Translations under genes and position numbers: made by a program
NCBI GenBank assembly: GCA_002779045.1
Contig: PEXO01000017.1
Coordinates: 1-17,477 of the forward strand
Direction: 5' to 3'
Origin: Elusimicrobia bacterium CG08_land_8_20_14_0_20_59_10
GTDB lineage: Bacteria > Elusimicrobiota > Elusimicrobia > Elusimicrobiales > UBA9959
DNA: 17,477 bases
Shown here: positions 6,518-14,972 of the stretch, piece by piece
How the letters are laid out: every line of letters starts with the position of its first letter
Numbering within the stretch: the stretch's first letter is position 1
Notes under the pieces: generated by a model
Seen by the model: only the letters and a program-made list of their open reading frames with translations
Told to the model about the DNA's origin: nothing
Databases searched by the model: none

Positions 6518-7374
6518 GCAGAGAAAAAGACGCAGCTAATTACGCGGTCGTTTTTTTTGCGGCCGTTTCTATCCTCCTGCTGCTGTTCCCCGTATCAAAA
6601 ATAGCGCACACGGTCCGCATCGCGGCCAGCTACAGCCTTTATCCCTCCCTGCATTACGGCGCGCGGTATACCCACTATGTCCGGAACGTCCCGGATAATT
6701 TTTTATTGCTGCTTGAAACCGACCAGGAGAACCGGGCGCTGAAGGAAAAAGTGCGGGAGCTGGAGGTGCGTTTGCAGAACGCCGCCGCCGCCGCCGGCGA
6801 GGGAGAGCGCCTCGCTGTGGAAATGGGTCTTTCGCGCGCTTTGCCGTGGAAGGGGGTCTGGGCGCGTATCATCAACAAGACCCCCGCGGACTGGTATGGC
6901 TCATTCTTCGTGGATAAGGGCGCGGAGCAGGGCGTGGCGATCAACGATACCGTGCTGGGAATGGAACAGGGGCATGCGGGGCTTGCCGGGCGGGTGTTGG
7001 AGGTCTATCCGAAATTTTCAAAGGTGCTGCTGCTCACTAACGGCGCCGCCTCGGCCGTAGGTTCGATAGAGCCCGAAGGCCTGGAGGCGCTGGTGGAAGG
7101 AAAGGGCACCTGGATGCTGAAGATGAACTATATTCCGGAGGAAGCCTCCCTGGCCGAAGGAGCCGAGGTGGTAACCTCTCCCGGGGGACTGCTTTTCCCG
7201 CCCGGGATCCCGGTGGGAAAGGTAAAAAAGGTGTATTCGCGGGAATCTTTCATGAATTTTATCACCGCCGACGTGGTGCCTTCCGTCAACGTGAACACGC
7301 TCAAGGAGGTGTTCGTGGTCAGGCGCAACCTGCCCAAAGAGCTTTTGGGGGCCAGGCAGGCTGAAAAGAAATGA
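6514..7374 (+). CDS. mreC: Rod shape-determining protein MreC
   Basis: Bitopic inner-membrane protein that activates the PBP2-RodA complex. From the ATG at 6514 the product is 286 residues: a short cytosolic start MSREKDAANYA, one membrane helix (about residues 9-28, ending VSKIAHTV), a coiled-coil stretch with ENRALKEKVRELEVRLQNA, and the periplasmic beta domains including INKTPADWYGSFFVDKGAEQ and VTSPGGLLFPPGIPVG, both standard MreC motifs. An alternative in-frame TTG at 6448 overlaps the mreB stop (TTGA) and would add 22 residues before the usual N-terminus. I prefer 6514 because MreC normally has only a short tail before the membrane helix. The stop overlaps mreD (ATGA). Confidence 0.95.
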   Translation: MSREKDAANYAVVFFAAVSILLLLFPVSKIAHTVRIAASYSLYPSLHYGARYTHYVRNVPDNFLLLLETDQENRALKEKVRELEVRLQNAAAAAGEGERLAVEMGLSRALPWKGVWARIINKTPADWYGSFFVDKGAEQGVAINDTVLGMEQGHAGLAGRVLEVYPKFSKVLLLTNGAASAVGSIEPEGLEALVEGKGTWMLKMNYIPEEASLAEGAEVVTSPGGLLFPPGIPVGKVKKVYSRESFMNFITADVVPSVNVNTLKEVFVVRRNLPKELLGARQAEKK

Positions 7375-7850
7375 GCATAATCTACGAGGTCGTAATTTAT
7401 CTTGCGGTCGGCAGCACTTACTGGTGGTGGTCGCAGAATCTCACGGTGTTCGGCCTGGCGCCCAACCTGATGTTCGCGGCGGCGCTGTGCGCCGCCATAC
7501 TGGCGGGGCCGGTCAAAGGTATCGCCTGGGGCTTTTTTCTCGGGTTTTACGCCGACATGCTCGGTTCCGATATGTTCGGCGGTTACGCGCTTACCTACAC
7601 GCTGATGGCTTACGGCGTGTATATCATAAAACGGCATTTCGACATGGACAGCCTTTTTTCGCAGCTTGTGGCTTCCCTGGCGCTGTCCTGGCTCAGCATA
7701 TTGTTCTACCAGGGACTGGTGATCTCTTTTTCGCGGCCCAGCAACCTTGACCTGCGCGTTTTCCTCTCCGAACCGTTCCTTAACGCGCTGGTGGTCCCGG
7801 TCATGTTCCGGATCTTTTACCAGCTTAAGCGGGGGTTAGGCGTCCTATGA
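7371..7850 (+). CDS. mreD: Rod shape-determining protein MreD
   Basis: Small polytopic membrane protein of the elongasome that works with MreC. The 159 residues are almost all hydrophobic, with about five membrane segments. The APNLMFAAALCAAILAGP stretch and GFYADMLGSDMFGGYALTY, with its acidic residue and glycines before a membrane helix, match the family pattern of PD-like and GLL-D signatures. Sequence conservation in this family is low; the position between mreC and mrdA, with ATGA overlaps on both sides, gives most of the confidence. Confidence 0.92.
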   Translation: MSIIYEVVIYLAVGSTYWWWSQNLTVFGLAPNLMFAAALCAAILAGPVKGIAWGFFLGFYADMLGSDMFGGYALTYTLMAYGVYIIKRHFDMDSLFSQLVASLALSWLSILFYQGLVISFSRPSNLDLRVFLSEPFLNALVVPVMFRIFYQLKRGLGVL

Positions 7851-9673
7851 TAGACCGGCAGATACCGCAGGCCCGTCTGGACTTTATCTGGACCCTTTCC
7901 TACGGCCTGACGCTGTTGTTCCTGCTGCGGCTCGTTAACCTGCAGATCCTCAATACCGCGCATTTCCGGGAAATAGCCGAAAAGAACCGGACCCAGATCA
8001 TAGCGCAGTCCGCGCCGCGCGGGCGCATCTTCTCTTTTGATGAAACGGCCATAGCCACCAGTAAGCCGTCCTTCAGTCTCATATATTTTCCCGGCCAGCT
8101 CAAGACCGGCGCGGAGACCGACCGCATGGCCGGGGCGCTTTCCCGGCAGCTGGGCGCCGACTATGAGAGCATAAAAAGCAATATCTACCGCGCGACCACG
8201 CGCGAGAAGCCGGTGCGCCTGGCGGAAAACCTGCCTCCAAAGGCCATGCTCAGGCTTTCGGAGCTGAAAGCCGTATACCCGGGGGTAGATATAATCGTCG
8301 AAGCGCGCAGGTATTACCCTTTCGGCGCCTACCTGAGCCACCTCGCGGGCTATATCGGGAAAATGGACCCGAAGGAATGGGCCGCCCGGTCAACGGATAA
8401 GAAGTACTCGATGGATTCCCGCATCGGCAAGGCCGGGCTGGAGAAGATGTACGAAAGAGAATTGAAGGGCCGTGACGGCGGGATCTTCCTGGAGGTGGAC
8501 TCGCGCGGCCGGCTTAACCGTGTGCTGGAAAGCCGCAAGTGGGCGCCCGGCTCGGATATTTTCCTGACCGTGGATTCCAAGGCGCAGGCCGCCGCGGAGG
8601 AGGGGCTTGAGAAATCCATAAGCGGCAAGGGCGCGGTGGTGGCTTTGGACCCGCGCAACGGGGCGGTCCTTGCTTTCGTTTCCATGCCGGATTACGATCC
8701 TAACCAGTTCGTAGTCTCCGGAGCGGAAAAAGATAAGCTTGCCCCCGGAGAAATATTGCCGGAGTTCAATGTGGCGCTGCAGGGCAGCTATCCGCCCGGT
8801 TCTATCTTTAAAATAATAACCGCGGCGGCCATACTGGAATCCGGCCGTGTGAAGCCCGAAGAGACTTTCTTCTGCCCCGGCTATTACGACGCGGGCAGCC
8901 GCGTCTTTAAATGCTGGGAAAAAAAGGGTCACAACAAGGTGGACTTCATCACCGGGCTGACCCGGTCCTGCGACGTCTATTTTTATAATGCCAGCCAGCG
9001 GGCCGGCGCGCTGGCGATAGAAAAATACGCCCGGGCTTTCCGGCTGGGGCAGCCCTCCGGCATAGCCCTGCCGGAGGAAAAGAACGGGAACGTGTTCGGC
9101 CCGGGAACGCGCGCCGCAAAAAAAAGCTACTGGTTCATAGGAGATACGCTTAACCTCGCTATCGGCCAGGGGGAAACCCTGATGACTCCCATTCAGGCCG
9201 CGGGCATGATAGCCGCTGTCGCCAACGGGGGAGTGTTCTACCGTCCCTATTACGTTGACAGGATAGTGCGCGGCGACGGACAGACGATCTCCCTGGGCAA
9301 GCCGGAGATAATGAGCCGCGTGAAGCTCAAGGAGAGTACGTGGGCGCTTATAAAAGCCGGCCTGCATAATGTCGTGCAGGGAGGCACTGGTTATATGGCC
9401 AGGATCGAGGGCGCCGAGATGTACGCCAAGACCGGCACTGCGCAGAACCCGCAGGGCAAGGACCATGCCTGGTTCGTTGCCTATGCTACCGTGGACGGGA
9501 AACCTTCCAGGGTGGCCGTGGCGGTGCTGGTGGAGCACGGCCTGCACGGCGCCTCCGCCGCAGCCCCGATAGCAAAAGCTGTGATAGAGGCCGTGCTCAG
9601 GGACGACCTGGCCGCGAAAAAGCGGCTGCCCTTTGTCGGTCCGCCCGCCCCGGGACCGGAGGGCAGAGGATGA
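7847..9673 (+). CDS. mrdA: Penicillin-binding protein 2 (peptidoglycan D,D-transpeptidase)
   Basis: Class B PBP that crosslinks peptidoglycan during elongation, partner of RodA. It has 608 residues: a cytosolic tail, one membrane helix (about 12-35), a PBP dimerisation domain with RGRIFSFD and later YLSHLAGYIG, then the transpeptidase domain. Active-site motifs are S319-x-x-K322 (PGSIFK), S374-C-D376 (the SxD variant common in PBP2) and K528-T-G (YAKTGTAQ). Start and stop both overlap neighbours by ATGA. The SxxK, SxD and KTG spacing is normal, so the enzyme should be active and beta-lactam sensitive by family knowledge. Confidence 0.97.
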   Translation: MIDRQIPQARLDFIWTLSYGLTLLFLLRLVNLQILNTAHFREIAEKNRTQIIAQSAPRGRIFSFDETAIATSKPSFSLIYFPGQLKTGAETDRMAGALSRQLGADYESIKSNIYRATTREKPVRLAENLPPKAMLRLSELKAVYPGVDIIVEARRYYPFGAYLSHLAGYIGKMDPKEWAARSTDKKYSMDSRIGKAGLEKMYERELKGRDGGIFLEVDSRGRLNRVLESRKWAPGSDIFLTVDSKAQAAAEEGLEKSISGKGAVVALDPRNGAVLAFVSMPDYDPNQFVVSGAEKDKLAPGEILPEFNVALQGSYPPGSIFKIITAAAILESGRVKPEETFFCPGYYDAGSRVFKCWEKKGHNKVDFITGLTRSCDVYFYNASQRAGALAIEKYARAFRLGQPSGIALPEEKNGNVFGPGTRAAKKSYWFIGDTLNLAIGQGETLMTPIQAAGMIAAVANGGVFYRPYYVDRIVRGDGQTISLGKPEIMSRVKLKESTWALIKAGLHNVVQGGTGYMARIEGAEMYAKTGTAQNPQGKDHAWFVAYATVDGKPSRVAVAVLVEHGLHGASAAAPIAKAVIEAVLRDDLAAKKRLPFVGPPAPGPEGRG

Positions 9674-11010
9674 TCTTCACCCCGCAGGGAGGCCTAAGGA
9701 AGAACCGCATGGACTGGGTCCTGTTCTTTGCCGTGCTGATACTGCTGGCGGTCGGCACAGTGGCTGTTTTCTCGTCCGTGGCGGCGCTGCCGCAGCAGGC
9801 CCGCATAATACGCGTGCAGTTCATGGCAATACCCATCGGCCTGACGGTCTTTGCCGCTGCCTGGAGTCTTAATTACCAGATATACCAGGACCAGTGGAAA
9901 TTCGTTTACGGCTTCCTGCTCCTGTTCCTCGCGGGGGTGCTGTTCTGGGGAGTTATGGACAAGGGTGCCCGGTCCTGGTACCGCCTGCCGTTCTTCTCCA
10001 TGCAGCCGTCGGAGTTCGCGCGCGTGGGGCTTATACTTGTGCTGGCCAACTTCCTGGATAAGCGCATCGGCAGGATACGCGAATTGAAGACGGTGATGGG
10101 CGCCTTCGCGCTTTGCCTGCCCGTTTTCTTCCTGCTGATAAAACAGCCCGACTTTTCCGCCATACTTATAAGTTTTCCGGTGGTGCTGATAATGCTCTTT
10201 GCCGCAGGCGCGAGCCTCTTCCACCTGTCGATCATACTCGGCTATGCTTTTATCTCCGCGCTGTTCCCCATCCTGTGGACGATAATAGTGCTGAACCCCG
10301 AACTGCTGGATAGTTCGCTTATCGCTTATTTTTACCACCTGTCGGATTCTCTCTGGGGTGCGGCCGCGTTCGTGGCCGGCGTGGCGGCACTGGCCTGGCT
10401 GTTCAGGCAGCTTTCCGTGCGTCTTTACGCCAACGTTTCCGGTATCTATTTTGCGGGCGCGGCGCTGGTGCTCGTCTTCGGTTTTTTCTCCGGTGTGCTG
10501 ATGAAGAACCAGATGAAGGAATACCAGCAGAAGCGCTTGGAGGTTTTCCTGTCCCCTGAATCCGACCCGCGCGGGGCGGGCTATAACCTGCTGCAGGCCC
10601 GCATAGCGATAGGTTCCGGGGGGATATTAGGGCGCGGGGTGTTTTCCGGCACGCAGTCGCGGCTGGGTTTTGTTCCGGAGCGGCACACGGATTTCATCCT
10701 GGCCGTGGTGGGAGAGGAGATGGGCTTCTGGGGGATGCTGCTGGTGGCAGTGCTGTACGCGGTGCTGATGCGCCGCGTGATGCAGTGCGCGCGGCTTGCC
10801 AGGGACCGTTTCGGGTACCTGGTGAATTGCGGGATATTCGGCATGTTCCTGGTCTATTTCGGGATAAATTTCGGCATGGTGCTCGGTTTCGCCCCGGTGG
10901 CGGGCGTGCCGCTGCCGCTGCTGTCGTACGGCGGCTCCAACCTGGTGGCCACGCTTTTGGCGCTGGGGATAACAGAATCGATATACGCGCGAAGATACGC
11001 GTTGGTATGA
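9670..11010 (+). CDS. rodA: Peptidoglycan glycosyltransferase RodA (SEDS family), long form
   Basis: SEDS polymerase that builds glycan strands from lipid II with PBP2. Signatures are MQPSEFARVG, KQPDFSAI (variant of QPDLGTA), ESDPRGAGYNLLQARIAIGSGG, GVFSGTQSRLGFVPERHTD and the C-terminal GVPLPLLSYGGSN. The length is 446 residues against 370 in E. coli. The excess lies between PILW (ending W203) and ESDP (from E297): about 93 residues where E. coli has roughly 18. This stretch contains two additional hydrophobic segments (about 229-248 and 258-277), suggesting twelve rather than ten membrane helices. It overlaps mrdA by ATGA and ends the shape-gene block. Confidence 0.96.
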   Translation: MIFTPQGGLRKNRMDWVLFFAVLILLAVGTVAVFSSVAALPQQARIIRVQFMAIPIGLTVFAAAWSLNYQIYQDQWKFVYGFLLLFLAGVLFWGVMDKGARSWYRLPFFSMQPSEFARVGLILVLANFLDKRIGRIRELKTVMGAFALCLPVFFLLIKQPDFSAILISFPVVLIMLFAAGASLFHLSIILGYAFISALFPILWTIIVLNPELLDSSLIAYFYHLSDSLWGAAAFVAGVAALAWLFRQLSVRLYANVSGIYFAGAALVLVFGFFSGVLMKNQMKEYQQKRLEVFLSPESDPRGAGYNLLQARIAIGSGGILGRGVFSGTQSRLGFVPERHTDFILAVVGEEMGFWGMLLVAVLYAVLMRRVMQCARLARDRFGYLVNCGIFGMFLVYFGINFGMVLGFAPVAGVPLPLLSYGGSNLVATLLALGITESIYARRYALV

Positions 11011-11064
11011 TCGGGGATGGAAAATCGGGGATCGAGAATCGGGAATCGAAAACCGGGAACGGGA
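11009..11064 (+). repeat. Eight-unit 7-bp imperfect tandem repeat
   Basis: Immediately after rodA, 56 bases can be cut without gaps into eight 7-base units: GATCGGG, GATGGAA, AATCGGG, GATCGAG, AATCGGG, AATCGAA, AACCGGG and AACGGGA, or four 14-base units. Consensus is about RATCGRG. The first unit overlaps the rodA stop. The tract is purine-rich on the + strand and ends 16 bases before the DUF2344 start. It is a decayed minisatellite by appearance; function unknown. Confidence 0.75.
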
Positions 11065-11080
11065 AAAGAAAGCGGAATTT

Positions 11081-11779
11081 ATGAACGAAGGCCCTAAATC
11101 CAGGATAAGACTGAAGTTCGCCAGGCTTGAACCGGCAAAGGATTTTACGCATCTTGAGCAGATAAAGGCGTTGCGTTCCAGGGCGGCCGCCAGCGGTCTT
11201 AAATTCCAGCCGGCCCGGGTGGGAGGGGCCTCGGTCCCGCGCATGGCCTTCGGCCCGGCCATCTCGGTGGGCCATGAAAGCCTCTGTGAATACGCGGACC
11301 TTTTTCTTGAAGAGTTCGTCAGGGAAGAGTCCGCGCGGGAGAAGATCCAGGCGTTCGACGACGCAAATTTCCGCCTGCTGGCCGCCCGGCGCATACCGGT
11401 GTTCTTCCCGTCGATAGAAGCCGCGGTCAACGCCGTGGAGTATTTTCTCGAGGGGACTTTTCCGGCCGGTTTTTCCCAGGCCTCGCTGGACGTATTCGCG
11501 GCGCTCAAGAATCTGCCGTACGAAAAGGTGAAGCCTTCCGGAGAGCGCAAGATGCTGGACGCCAGGGCGCCGCTTTTGTCGGCCTCCTGGGACGCTTGTG
11601 CCCGGCCGCCGGGTACCTGCGCCGGCCTTCTCAAACTGACGCTCAGGCTTTCCCCCGGGCGCAATGTGAAGCCGGAGATCGTGGCTGAACTTATGGCCGC
11701 AGGCAGGCCGGAGCTGCGGCGCATAACGCGCAAGGAGTTTTACTGGCAGGATTCGCAGGGTAAACTGGTGGTCTTTTAG
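11081..11779 (+). CDS. TIGR03936/DUF2344 family protein (radical SAM-linked)
   Basis: The 232-residue product matches the DUF2344 family: RIRLKFARLEPAKDFTHLEQIKALRSR corresponds to the family's opening RI-F-K-G-A-FLSHLD---AL-RA, and RMAFGPAISVGHESLCEYAD to the P--SFAPALP-GVES--EY-D stretch. It ends in a basic C-terminal part, LRRITRKEFYWQDSQGKL. The biochemical role is not established. In many bacteria the gene sits beside, or is fused to, a B12-binding radical SAM protein and precedes rng; here rodA is directly before it and rng directly after, with no radical SAM gene in the window. The ATG at 11081 has only a weak upstream purine run. Confidence 0.8.
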   Translation: MNEGPKSRIRLKFARLEPAKDFTHLEQIKALRSRAAASGLKFQPARVGGASVPRMAFGPAISVGHESLCEYADLFLEEFVREESAREKIQAFDDANFRLLAARRIPVFFPSIEAAVNAVEYFLEGTFPAGFSQASLDVFAALKNLPYEKVKPSGERKMLDARAPLLSASWDACARPPGTCAGLLKLTLRLSPGRNVKPEIVAELMAAGRPELRRITRKEFYWQDSQGKLVVF

Positions 11780-11824
11780 CTGTCCGGCGCAGGTTTTATA
11801 ATGAGTGCAAGGAGCTTTCAGAGT

Positions 11825-13276
11825 ATGAGCAACAATACAAAGGTTAAAAAAGAAATATTCGCTAACACTTCCTTCGAAGAGACGCGTATAGCGATAGTCG
11901 AGAACGGCAGGCTTTCCGAGCTGTTCTGGGAGCGGCGCAGTTCCGGGAACATAGTCGGCAATATTTACAAGGCATCCGTGGAGAACGTGCTGCCGGGAAT
12001 CTCGAGCGCGTTCATGAACATAGGTATGGATAAAAACGCCTATATTTATATCTCCGACGTGCTCGGCAACCAGAAGGACCCGATAGACCGCCTCCTGAAG
12101 AAGGACCAGGAAGTTATGGTCCAGGTCACCAAGGCCGCCATAAGCACCAAGGGCATGAAGGTTACCATGGACGTGTCCCTGCCGGGCCGCTTTCTGGTGC
12201 TTACCCCGTTCCAGGAATTCGTCGGCGTCTCCAAGAGCATTGAGGACGCTGCCGAGCGCGCGCGGCTCTCTGAAATTATACGCAAGATAGCCGACCCGGC
12301 TACGCTTGGCACGAAGGGCTGCATAGTGCGTACCGAGGCCGAAGGCGCCACCGAAGACGAACTCGAGCGGGAGATAAAATACCTGCTGCGCCTGTGGGAG
12401 ACGGTACGGGCGCGGTTCGATTCGTTAAAAGCGCCCGCCCTTCTGCATAAGGATATGGATATGACGCTGCAGGTGGCGCGCGACATACTCTCCGAGGACA
12501 CCTCCATCTACATGCTGGACAACAAAGACGACTTCCGCAACGTCGAGGAGTTTGTTGCCAGGATCTCCCCCGGCCTGAAGGACCGTGTGAAGTATTACGG
12601 CGGCAAAACTCCCGTCTTCAAGGCTTTCAACGTCGAGAAAGGGATAGAGGAACTGCGCAGGATAAAGGTTCCGCTCCCCAACGGCGGCAGCCTGATAATC
12701 CAGGAGGCGGAATCGCTGTGCGCCATAGATGTGAATACCGGGCGCTTCACGGGCTCCAAGTCGCAGGAAGAGACCGTTACCGCCACCAACCTGGAAGCCG
12801 CGCAGGAAGTGGCCAGACAGCTTCGCCTGCGCAACATCGGCGGCATAATTGTGATAGACTTTATTGACATGAAAAAGGCCTCCAACCGCCATAAGCTGGT
12901 GGAAGCGCTTGAAACGGCCGTGAAGCGGGACCGCGCCAAGATACGCATCCTGCCCGTCACGCGCCTGGGGCTGGTGGAGATGACGCGCGAGCGCAAGCGT
13001 GAAAGCACGTTCAGCCTGCTCACCGAGGAATGCCCGGAATGTCACGGCACCGGGCGCGTGCTCTCCAGCGAGAGCATAATTATCAATGTGCAGCGCGAGA
13101 TACAGAGCCTGACCATGGGGCGTCCCGGGGGTAACCTCCGCGTGGTGGTCCACCCGATACTTTGCGAGGCGCTCAAGAAGAAGCAGGCCCTGCTGGAGAA
13201 GAACGTGCATCGCAGCGTGAAGCTGACGGCCGACCCGCAGCTTACCTGGGAGGATTACAGGATAGTGCTGGAATAG
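11825..13276 (+). CDS. rng: Ribonuclease G (RNase E/G family)
   Basis: Endoribonuclease that processes rRNA and turns over mRNA. The 483-residue product matches E. coli RNase G (489) and lacks RNase E's long C-terminal scaffold. An S1-type domain lies near residues 35-125 (GNIVGNIYKASVENVLPGIS). The DNase I-like catalytic domain has both metal-binding aspartates, D302 (AIDVNTG) and D345 (VIDFIDM), one off from E. coli RNase E D303 and D346. The Zn-link CPECHG has C403 and C406. The start at 11825 is preferred because AAGGAG (11809-11814) lies 10 bases upstream; an in-frame ATG at 11801 has no site. A TATAAT at 11797-11802 might be an internal promoter but has no good -35. Confidence 0.96.
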   Translation: MSNNTKVKKEIFANTSFEETRIAIVENGRLSELFWERRSSGNIVGNIYKASVENVLPGISSAFMNIGMDKNAYIYISDVLGNQKDPIDRLLKKDQEVMVQVTKAAISTKGMKVTMDVSLPGRFLVLTPFQEFVGVSKSIEDAAERARLSEIIRKIADPATLGTKGCIVRTEAEGATEDELEREIKYLLRLWETVRARFDSLKAPALLHKDMDMTLQVARDILSEDTSIYMLDNKDDFRNVEEFVARISPGLKDRVKYYGGKTPVFKAFNVEKGIEELRRIKVPLPNGGSLIIQEAESLCAIDVNTGRFTGSKSQEETVTATNLEAAQEVARQLRLRNIGGIIVIDFIDMKKASNRHKLVEALETAVKRDRAKIRILPVTRLGLVEMTRERKRESTFSLLTEECPECHGTGRVLSSESIIINVQREIQSLTMGRPGGNLRVVVHPILCEALKKKQALLEKNVHRSVKLTADPQLTWEDYRIVLE

Positions 13277-13316
13277 CGGAGAGGAATGACAAGCAGAGGG
13301 ATGGTGTTAATTGCTT

Positions 13317-14966
13317 ATGCTCAAGAAACTGATATTGGTTTTATTTGCGGCTGCGGCGCTCTGCGCGCCGGCGGGCGCCAAGGTGGCCGAGGTCTCGTAT
13401 CTCAAGAACGGCATTTACGCCGGTAAAATAGGAACTTACAGCCTCGGCGGCGCGCTTTACCTTAACGCCTCGCAGTCGGCAAAGGTGATAGGCGGGAAGA
13501 TATACTGGTACCCGGTTTCCGGCAAGCTGCTGCTGCAGATACGGGGCAACAAGGTCGTTTTCTTTACGAAGTCCGATTCCGTGCTCATCAACGATGAAAA
13601 GGCGGTTTTTCCCAACCCGTTTATCGTGCGCGGCGGCAGGGCTTTCCTGGCTCTGGATTTCTTCATCTCCAAATATTTCGCCCAGGCTTTCGGCTTCAGG
13701 CTGGACTACAACAAGGCTACCCGCGCGCTGGCGGCGCAGCAGGAGATAAATATAACTTCCGTGAATTACTTCTCCTACCAGGACAAGACGCGGATAGTGG
13801 TTTACATGGAGTCCGCCCTGGAATGGCAGGCCTCGCAGAAGGAGAACAACCTTTATATCTTGACGATTGCCGGCGGCGTGATAGGCGGGGAGGAAAAACT
13901 GGCCATAGGCGACGGGGTTGTGCGCGGGGTGGACCTGGCGCAGGAAAGCAGGCTGGCCCGCCTGGTGATAGATCCCGACGATAATTTCGGCAAGGTAAAC
14001 GCTTTCAAGCTTACGAATCCCGACCGGATAGTGCTGGACGTCATAAAACGAACGGACGCGATACCACAGGGCATAGGCGGCGCGCGCGAAACGCCGGAGC
14101 CGTCCGTTATCGCCCCTTCCGGGACGGTTCCGGGCGACTCCTCCGCGGGAACCTCTTCCGCCGCCCTGGGGAAGGCAGTTTGGGCCGGGGCTGCGGCTGT
14201 TTCGGCCGCCGGCGCGGCCGCGCCCTCCGCAGCGGATCCGGCGGCGGATGTCAGGATACCGGACAAGATGGTGCTGGAACGCTCCGGCAGGAAAACCGTG
14301 GTGCTGGACGCTGGCCACGGCGGCAAGGACCCGGGCGGCAAAAAGCTCTTCGGCCTTAAGGAAAAGGAAATGAACCTGCTCGTGGCGAAGGCGGTTTACG
14401 ACCTTCTCAAGGGCGAGGAGATGTTCGACGTTATACTTACGCGCAGTTCCGACGAATTCGTGCCGCTGGCGGAACGCTCCATCATAGCGAACAACGTGAA
14501 GGCGGACATCTTCGTGTCCATACACGCCAATGCATCGCGCGACCGCAGGGAAAAAGGTTTTGAAATATTTTTTATGTCCGAAAAAGCCTCGGACCCGGGC
14601 GCCGCGGAGGTGGCCGACTATGAAAACTCGGTGCTCGGGCTTGAAGAGGGCGGCGGACAGCCGGACGCGGCGGCCATGCTGCTGCATTCCATGGCGCGCA
14701 ATGAGTACCTCAACGAGGGCAGCCGCCTGGCCGGGCTGGTCTCGGCCGAAATGGAAAAGAGGACCCCGTTCGCGAACCGGGGCGTGAAGCAGGCGGCTTT
14801 CTACGTGCTGCGCGGAACCTACTGCCCGGGCATACTGATGGAAATGGGGTTCATGACCAATTCCCATGACCAGAAGAACCTGAACGATAAGAAAGTGCGC
14901 GCGAAGATAGCCGGCGCTATTTACCGCGGCATATTAAAATATGCTGAAATGAAGCAGTGGAAATAA
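13317..14966 (+). CDS. N-acetylmuramoyl-L-alanine amidase with AMIN domain
   Basis: Periplasmic zinc amidase that cuts the bond between MurNAc and L-Ala. The product has about 549 residues. A signal peptide MLKKLILVLFAAAALCAPAG is cleaved near AGA-K. Residues about 23-140 resemble a copper-amine-oxidase N-terminal-like beta domain, and about 143-240 an AMIN domain, which recruits such amidases to septal wall. An Ala/Ser/Pro-rich linker (about 253-315) leads to the Amidase_3 domain with zinc ligands H334 (DAGHGG), E349 (LKEKEMN) and H403 (SIHAN), and catalytic E509 (LMEMGF). A TTG at 13311 is an alternative start with better spacing to AGAGGG (13295-13300). It is grouped with murI, another wall gene. 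Confidence 0.94.
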   Translation: MLKKLILVLFAAAALCAPAGAKVAEVSYLKNGIYAGKIGTYSLGGALYLNASQSAKVIGGKIYWYPVSGKLLLQIRGNKVVFFTKSDSVLINDEKAVFPNPFIVRGGRAFLALDFFISKYFAQAFGFRLDYNKATRALAAQQEINITSVNYFSYQDKTRIVVYMESALEWQASQKENNLYILTIAGGVIGGEEKLAIGDGVVRGVDLAQESRLARLVIDPDDNFGKVNAFKLTNPDRIVLDVIKRTDAIPQGIGGARETPEPSVIAPSGTVPGDSSAGTSSAALGKAVWAGAAAVSAAGAAAPSAADPAADVRIPDKMVLERSGRKTVVLDAGHGGKDPGGKKLFGLKEKEMNLLVAKAVYDLLKGEEMFDVILTRSSDEFVPLAERSIIANNVKADIFVSIHANASRDRREKGFEIFFMSEKASDPGAAEVADYENSVLGLEEGGGQPDAAAMLLHSMARNEYLNEGSRLAGLVSAEMEKRTPFANRGVKQAAFYVLRGTYCPGILMEMGFMTNSHDQKNLNDKKVRAKIAGAIYRGILKYAEMKQWK

Positions 14967-14972
14967 ACTGAT

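Noticed and set aside
8390..9547. A 385-codon open frame on the minus strand
   Set aside because: Shadow of the PBP2 transpeptidase domain; no recognisable motif and no ribosome binding site.
11797..11802. TATAAT before rng as a promoter
   Set aside because: No -35-like element at the right distance, and the start would fall on the ribosome binding site itself.
13341..14867. A 508-codon open frame on the minus strand
   Set aside because: It lies entirely opposite the amidase gene, whose signal peptide, AMIN and zinc residues are all intact; long antisense frames are expected in GC-rich coding DNA.
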